Origin: Diatrype stigma
Taxonomy: Eukaryota; Ascomycota; Sordariomycetes; Xylariales; Diatrypaceae
NCBI GenBank assembly: GCA_022225965.2
Contig: JAKJXP020000018.1
Coordinates: 434,001 to 498,000, forward strand
DNA: 64,000 nucleotides
Direction: 5' to 3'
In this document: positions 58,601-64,000 of the stretch, in pieces
Layout: every line of letters begins with the position of its first letter
How positions within the stretch are numbered: the first letter of the stretch is position 1
Translations under genes and position numbers: made by a program
The notes under the pieces: generated by a model
Databases searched by the model: none
Told to the model about the DNA's origin: nothing
The model's input: the letters and a program-made list of their open reading frames with translations, nothing else

Positions 58601-61058
58601 GTGCAGGGGATTGCCGGTGCTTTTCGGTGGACCGCTTGGTGGGATCAACATCTCTAGAACCGGTTGCTCTCCCAGCTTCATCATATGAAAGTGGTGAGTT
58701 GCCGTAGGTGTGAGCACCGCCTGCCGAACCGCTTAGTAAAGAAGGGTCGAGCATGGAGCCTTCAATCAGCGAGGCTACTGCGGATTCAGGTCCATAATTC
58801 TGATGCACCATCTGAGCATTGCCGCTGACGTTACGAACAGCTTGTCCGGAGGCCACGCGGTCTAGTTCGCTGTCTTCTGTGTATGTTGTGTTCCTATAGT
58901 CCAATCCTGAACTCATCACACTGCTTTCTTCGTCGCCAAACCCGCGATCGTGGTGGGTTGATTTATCTGGCGAGGAGAGCTCACTGGCGGTCTGCGTGAT
59001 CCGGGAGTCACGGTGGCCTTGGATATCGCTTTCTCCTTCAGTGAACCCAGATACGCTCTGAATGGGGCTGAGACCACGTCTCTCCTGTTGATATGGAACG
59101 TATCGCAAAGGAGCAGGTACATCTTGGTGACCAAAGAACGAGTGGTTCGGGTCCTCCTCATCTTCGTACATTCCAGGTTCGGCTAGATGGCCCTCATCAT
59201 CATACTCATCATACTCATCTCGGACAGGGTCGAGATGTTGTCGACTATATTCATCAGTCTCCCCCTCCTGGTAACCCGAGGCGCCCTTGCGAGGAAGAGC
59301 CTTGAGATCCCCATGGGATATATTAGCATGCTGAGTCCCCAGCTGTTGAAGAGTCTGCGCGGGTGATCTAGTAGGCGTTGGCGTATCGTGCATGGACTCC
59401 GCAGATGCGACACCCCGAGGGACCTCTCTAACTGGTGTCATCTCTTCGCTTGCCGAGTGTGGCCTTTCCGTATCGGCTGACAAGATGGATGTTCTCGTCA
59501 TTTCGGAGGGGTTAATCTCACTAGACAGAGGCATAGGTGGAACAACCTCGTGCTCCGCGTCACCGAAATCATCTTGGTATGTTTCATGGTGATCCCGCTT
59601 GGGGTTATCAGCTCGTCTCCGCCGTCTTTGCCTCTTTTCATCAACTCTAGACTTGGACCTCAAAGCGGCATCGACAGCCGCAGCACCCGTAGCACCCATG
59701 GCTACATCTTGAAGCCTGGCACGGTCGCGCCGTGGGGTATGGTCGTCATCACGGATCTCCTCCTCAACGGTAGAGACCTCGTCAATACTGCTTTGAGGGG
59801 ATATCTCGTTTCTAGCCTCCCTGTTCCGCCGGTCTTTGGTTGATTTGGTGGACTGTGTCGTATCAGCGGATTTCCGTTTAGTGGTGACGGGTAAGTCGTC
59901 TCGTGAGGCTGATGTGAGGCTAGAAAGTGAGTCGCGTTGAAGCGAATCGCGATTTTTGCTGCTGGTTTTGCTGTCCCGTTGGCTACGTTCCCTCTTGATC
60001 GCGTCTAGTTCAGGGAGTATAAGCCGCCTGATGGCATCTTCAACGGTCTCCAGCAATCTTGGGTTGTTGATAGAGACCTTGGAAGAAGAATATGAATCGT
60101 ATGATCGGTGACTGTGGGCTGAGAGGACACTAGAGTCGGCAGCAGAGACCATAGACTCCTTGGTACTCCCTCTAGATTTGCGTCTTGCAGAGCTCCTGGC
60201 TTCTGATGCCTCCTTCTCGCCGATACTGTTCGCTCGGCTTCTGGCTTTAACTCTTCGCTCCTGTTTGGTTGGTTTGTCGGCATTTTCCTTTTCATCCCGG
60301 GACCTGCGGTTCAACTTTTCGGCTACACCAGCAACACCAAGCGCGCTGGCACCTCGAGGGTCTGACCGTAAGGGACTTCTGGTACGTTTCTCGTCCCGCG
60401 GTGCTGTTGTATCTTTGTTTCCAGCAGCGCCATCTAAAAAGCTGTCGGTGGGAATGACGGATATATCAGACATGTCCCCTGCGGGCACGTAGGAAGATAC
60501 CTTGCTATCGGCAGCGGGAATGAGCGGACTCGACACTTTCCTGTTGCGGCGACGTGCACTTGAGTCGATCTCAACCTCAATTGGGTTGCGGGAGACATTT
60601 GACTCCTCGGTAGCCGAGGCGTACGAATTCATACTTCTTGCGTCTTCGGGGTCCGTCATGTCTAATTCACTCCTGCCAGCAGGACTAGCGTTTGCTTTCC
60701 TATACGAAGCTTTTCTCGAACTTCTCGTCTCGGTGATCTGGATGCGGTCGTTCTTCCCGTGTAATTTAGAGGGCGTCAGCCGCACACGGACACTAGGTCT
60801 CCGCTCAGAAGAGCCTCCCTGGCCGTTCTTTCCACCCTCGAAGTACTCTATCAGCAAAGAGGTCTGAGATTTATTGGGACGATGCCCGCGGGTCTTGATG
60901 GTGACGGGAGTGCCGTCGTCAGGAAGTGAGTATGACGAACGGTCGTCTTCCACAGGTTTGGATATATCGGTAGCTAGCTCGGTAGGCGTTGGCGTTATGA
61001 AGGATTCGGATTCTGTTGGGGCGGGTAAAGGAGGTGCTTTTTTCAAGTCGGCGCCCAT
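55662..61058 (-). CDS. Very large low-complexity fungal protein of unknown function
   Basis: Three exons (61058-57585, 57528-55821, 55753-55662) join in phase to 1,757 residues. Near the N terminus is a short ordered block, PNKSQTSLLIEYFEGGKNG (about 61-79), then RVRLTPSKLHGKNDRIQITE. Most of the rest is charged Ser/Arg/Asp/Glu-rich disorder with basic patches. Across the first intron a likely coiled or helical segment appears: RDAQRSARDTEILVTLV, then EMRNSFDDIKRILADTEEQIIMETNENTEKTVKRHL (about 1160-1210). After it come long Pro/Ser/Gly tracts and a short SPRSAASPRSPRS tail. No signal peptide or transmembrane segment is seen. I do not recognise a characterised family; structure suggests a scaffold. 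The ATG at 61058 is chosen, since a longer in-frame start at 61106 passes a possible acceptor (TTACAG), hinting at a 5' UTR intron. Confidence 0.8.
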
Positions 61059-64000
61059 CGCTATCCTGTAACAGACAGTTCCAAGCACGTGGGGTTGCGT
61101 CTTCACGCGTGTCGTGGGAGGATCTCTCCTGGCCGTATCCCACAGTGACCAAGAGCCAGCCCCCTCGCTCGGATTTGTTTACCAAGTTCCGGCTACCAAA
61201 CCAAGCTGACTTCCAGCTCGGATTCGGCCGCGGACCTCGGCGACAGAGAAACGAAGACCTGCAAGGGACAAGGTCTTGCAGGATAATGTCGTCAATAAAC
61301 CAGTTACGGATTAAGACATTGACAGTTGCAGAGGGGAAGGAGGGAAAAATTGTTGTGAAAAAGCGGTCGCGGGGGAGGTGGCTGGAGGTTCGGGTCGGGT
61401 TAGCAGGTGGACCAAACAAAAGCCATTGGCGGAAGGAAACCTTGAACGCCTTTTCCCGGTTAGGAGATTGCATGCACAATGGGGGGGGCGAATTAGCCCA
61501 GAATCACTGTAGGTGCATACGTAGTATGAGAGAAATCATACTATCTGTAGCCTGTAGGTAAGTCGGGCAGGAAAGGCTGGACGGTATCCTGTCTCCTGTC
61601 TCCTATCGCCTGTCTCGGTGAGGCTTGTCCTGTGTCTCTTCTTTGGGCAACAGTTCCGGGTTGAGCTTATCACCAGGCAGGTCTCTCCTTGTTGACACCA
61701 AGTGCGCCGAGTCTACGGCGCAGCAAACAGATAATACATGCGCACCCCGTATTGTTTGGATGGCACTAGGGGAAGACGCCAGAAGGTTTCCTCGATTGCA
61801 GAATGAATAGGGTGAATTCGAGAAATATACGTACGTATGACTGGATAAGGGAGTTTGTGCGTTTGTGTTTGCGCACCTATATGTGTATGGGTGGGATAGC
61901 GGGTGGTGGGTGGTGGGTGGGTAGTATAGCAGCAGGTGTATGTATCCCTCTAACGTAGCGTCTAGTAGGGAGGGAGGTGGGATTGAATGCTGACGGATCG
62001 CATTTCAGAATCAGAAATCGAGGAGGACCCCGGTGCGCCTTGCTACTGTACCAACTATTACCGACGAAAAGAAGGATAACAAGATAAAAGATAATAAAAT
62101 AAAATAAAAGTGAAGTTCACCAGCAGCAGCGGTTGCAGTTCCCCTCAATGCCAATCACATCTACGAGTGCCACCGAAAAACAGTCGGCAGTGGACACACT
62201 CGTCAAATGGCAGGTTACCACACGAGGGAATGTGTGATGTATAATAACCTTGGAAGTACGATGTAGTCGTACTGGCAGTTACCAGTAACTATGCACAATA
62301 TGTAGACAATATGTACTTATGTATGCATTTATGTCAAGTTTAATCACGAGAGGAAAATGCGTCGATGAGCTTTATGAGCCTTGCTATATCTCTAGTCAAT
62401 TGTACATAAAAAATGGCTGGTTGGTAAACCCGTACAGCCGTAGAACGGGGCTGGGGTCTGGATGATGCGTTGGCCATGCTTGACGGTATCCGCCAATCAC
62501 ACAATAGAGCGCCCTTTCTAGAGGGACGTGGGCTGCAGGTGTAGCAGGGCAGGCAGGGAGTTGCATTCTACTACTAACGTACCTAACTAGTAGGTAGGTA
62601 GGAACGGACTCCAGGACTCTAGGTAGGACTTGAAGCGCGGGATGACGGTGGTCCAATTGGTGGTCTTGTTTCCAAGTTCTGTCTAGGCCAGCTATAAGTT
62701 AGTGAGCACCTAGTGACCTTGGTTCGTAAGAGCTGTGCAGCCCAGTTCAGCCCGACGCTGACGCTGATGCGGAAGTGGTGGCGTGCGTAGGGCCCCTCGG
62801 AAGGCACCATGCTTCCATCATTCTTCGATCCGGCATTGCATATCTGAGCATGTACTTAACTAGCTTGTGAGTTGCGTGGCCTCTTATGAGTCTCTTATGA
62901 GGCCATTTCCCATTCACACATACATATGTGCTCCTTGCTCCTGCTATTCCGTTGAATTCCTGGAGAAGTTCGGGTAGCAGGTAATCGGACAAGGTCTCCA
63001 ATCAAGGTGCGGGGAGTCTGAAACCCGTAAACTCACAATATTGATACAGGGCACGAATTGTCGTAAACTGGGGACGGCGGGTCCCTCGAGTTGGCTCAAG
63101 CGTTTTTGGCACGGTGACTGGGTGACAGGCTCTGGGCAACCCCACTAATCGAGGAATATCACCGTCCATCTTCGAGATCGGGCAGGCAAAGGGCAGGCTA
63201 GGCAAGCTAGACATGCCTGACAAGCAACTAACGAACTTTAAAGCCTGGGATGCCCTTCTCCCCCGGTGGCTTCTCCTCCCCAGCTGCCCAGCTCCCCAAC
63301 CGACGAGACGGCACGGATCGATGGCCCATAAAGCGTCAACAACCCAAAGAGGGGCTTCTCTAAGGGGTAACATTTCTCAGGTAGGTAGTTTGTTACCGAG
63401 TAACGAATCAAGCTCTCGCAAGCGCCTCCGGAGCAAACTCGAGGACAGGACAGGACGGTCCGACTTGAGGTATTGCAACTTCGAGGTGCCCACCAATCGC
63501 TTCTCAGTCTGGCAGTGTCCTTAAAAGGTTCCACCCGAAATTCAAAAACTAGCTTCCGCCTCCGATATCAGGCATATATGTAGAACACCATCACGATCAC
63601 GCTCACGGCCCCCAAATCGTTCGAAATCCAAGCACCATGTCATACGCAGTGAATGACTAGATACTACTACGTACATAAATAGGTAGCCAGGTGGCAAAGG
63701 GCTGTGCTGGCTCATCCCCCCGCGCACCTTTAGAGCCGGAGCCAGAAGCTTCCAAGTTGCATATGTAAAACCTGCCCGCAACTCAACTGGTCCGGAACTC
63801 CATATGTACCTATATTCCACGCCCCCAGAACGGCGGACTTCTCGGGTAGCGGGATCGAGGCACGCCTTCGAGCCTTTTCGCAACTGTTGTCTATAGCAGC
63901 AATGGCTCGACATGTGTTAGGTACCTAAGTTACCTAGTATCTCATTGTCATATATAAACCTGCATAGTTGCCTTGTACACCTAACTAGTAGTCACAGAGT
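61059..64000. other. Gene-free right end
   Basis: Upstream region of the large protein and beyond. Contains GGGTGGTGG repeats near 61886-61922 and AAAATA repeats near 62089-62110. Short frames have no protein character. A gene continuing past the right edge cannot be excluded. Confidence 0.5.

Overview
The window is nuclear DNA of a filamentous ascomycete (Pezizomycotina, most likely a Sordariomycete; the class is an inference). The evidence is short spliceosomal introns (mostly 50-180 bp, GTAAGT-like donors, CAG/TAG acceptors), a Zn(II)2Cys6 regulator, a SepH/Cdc7-type septation kinase, an AA9 copper monooxygenase and a secreted class II-type heme peroxidase. I rebuilt exon structures by reading splice sites and checking that every phase closes. 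No rRNA, tRNA, CRISPR array or intact autonomous transposon was recognised.

Layout. 1.4-4.6 kb: secreted heme peroxidase (+), then a von Willebrand A-domain protein (-). 6.1-9.6 kb: an orphan gene (-) and an SRPK-like kinase (+) diverging from one 0.5-kb spacer. 9.6-14.9 kb: long gene-free interval with pentanucleotide repeats. 14.9-17.3 kb: five-exon Zn2Cys6 transcription factor (-). 20.2-21.6 kb: bacterial-type citrate synthase (-). 21.6-29.8 kb: 8.2-kb gene desert. 29.8-35.0 kb: 12-exon SepH kinase (-). 37.0-38.6 kb: unknown protein (-), diverging from dihydrofolate synthase (+, 39.9-41.1 kb), which is followed by a DUF218 protein (+) converging on an alpha/beta hydrolase (-). 43.9-45.1 kb: a 259-bp mariner-type MITE and a decayed FAD-oxidoreductase tail. 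45.9-53.8 kb: aldo/keto reductase (+), CE3-like esterase (-), a frameshifted small gene (+) and an AA9 LPMO (+). 55.7-61.1 kb: a 1,757-residue low-complexity protein of unknown function (-). 61.1-64 kb: gene-free.

The genes do not form an obvious biosynthetic cluster. Peroxidase, CE3-like esterase and AA9 LPMO all carry signal peptides and suit growth on plant cell walls, but they are scattered. SepH, dihydrofolate synthase and probably citrate synthase are core cellular functions. Coding GC differs sharply between genes: the peroxidase third exon, citrate synthase and AA9 gene use almost only G/C at third positions, whereas the kinase/orphan pair at 6-9.6 kb does not.

The best-supported unusual item is the MITE at 43881-44139: perfect 28-bp terminal inverted repeats, TA on both flanks and a strong internal hairpin. 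Others are the SRPK-like kinase with an altered catalytic loop, a palindrome (TACCTAGGTA) recurring seven times only between genes, perfect short tandem duplications in intergenic DNA, an apparent core promoter with no gene inside the desert, and several orphan proteins. I did not find a clearly new multi-gene system.
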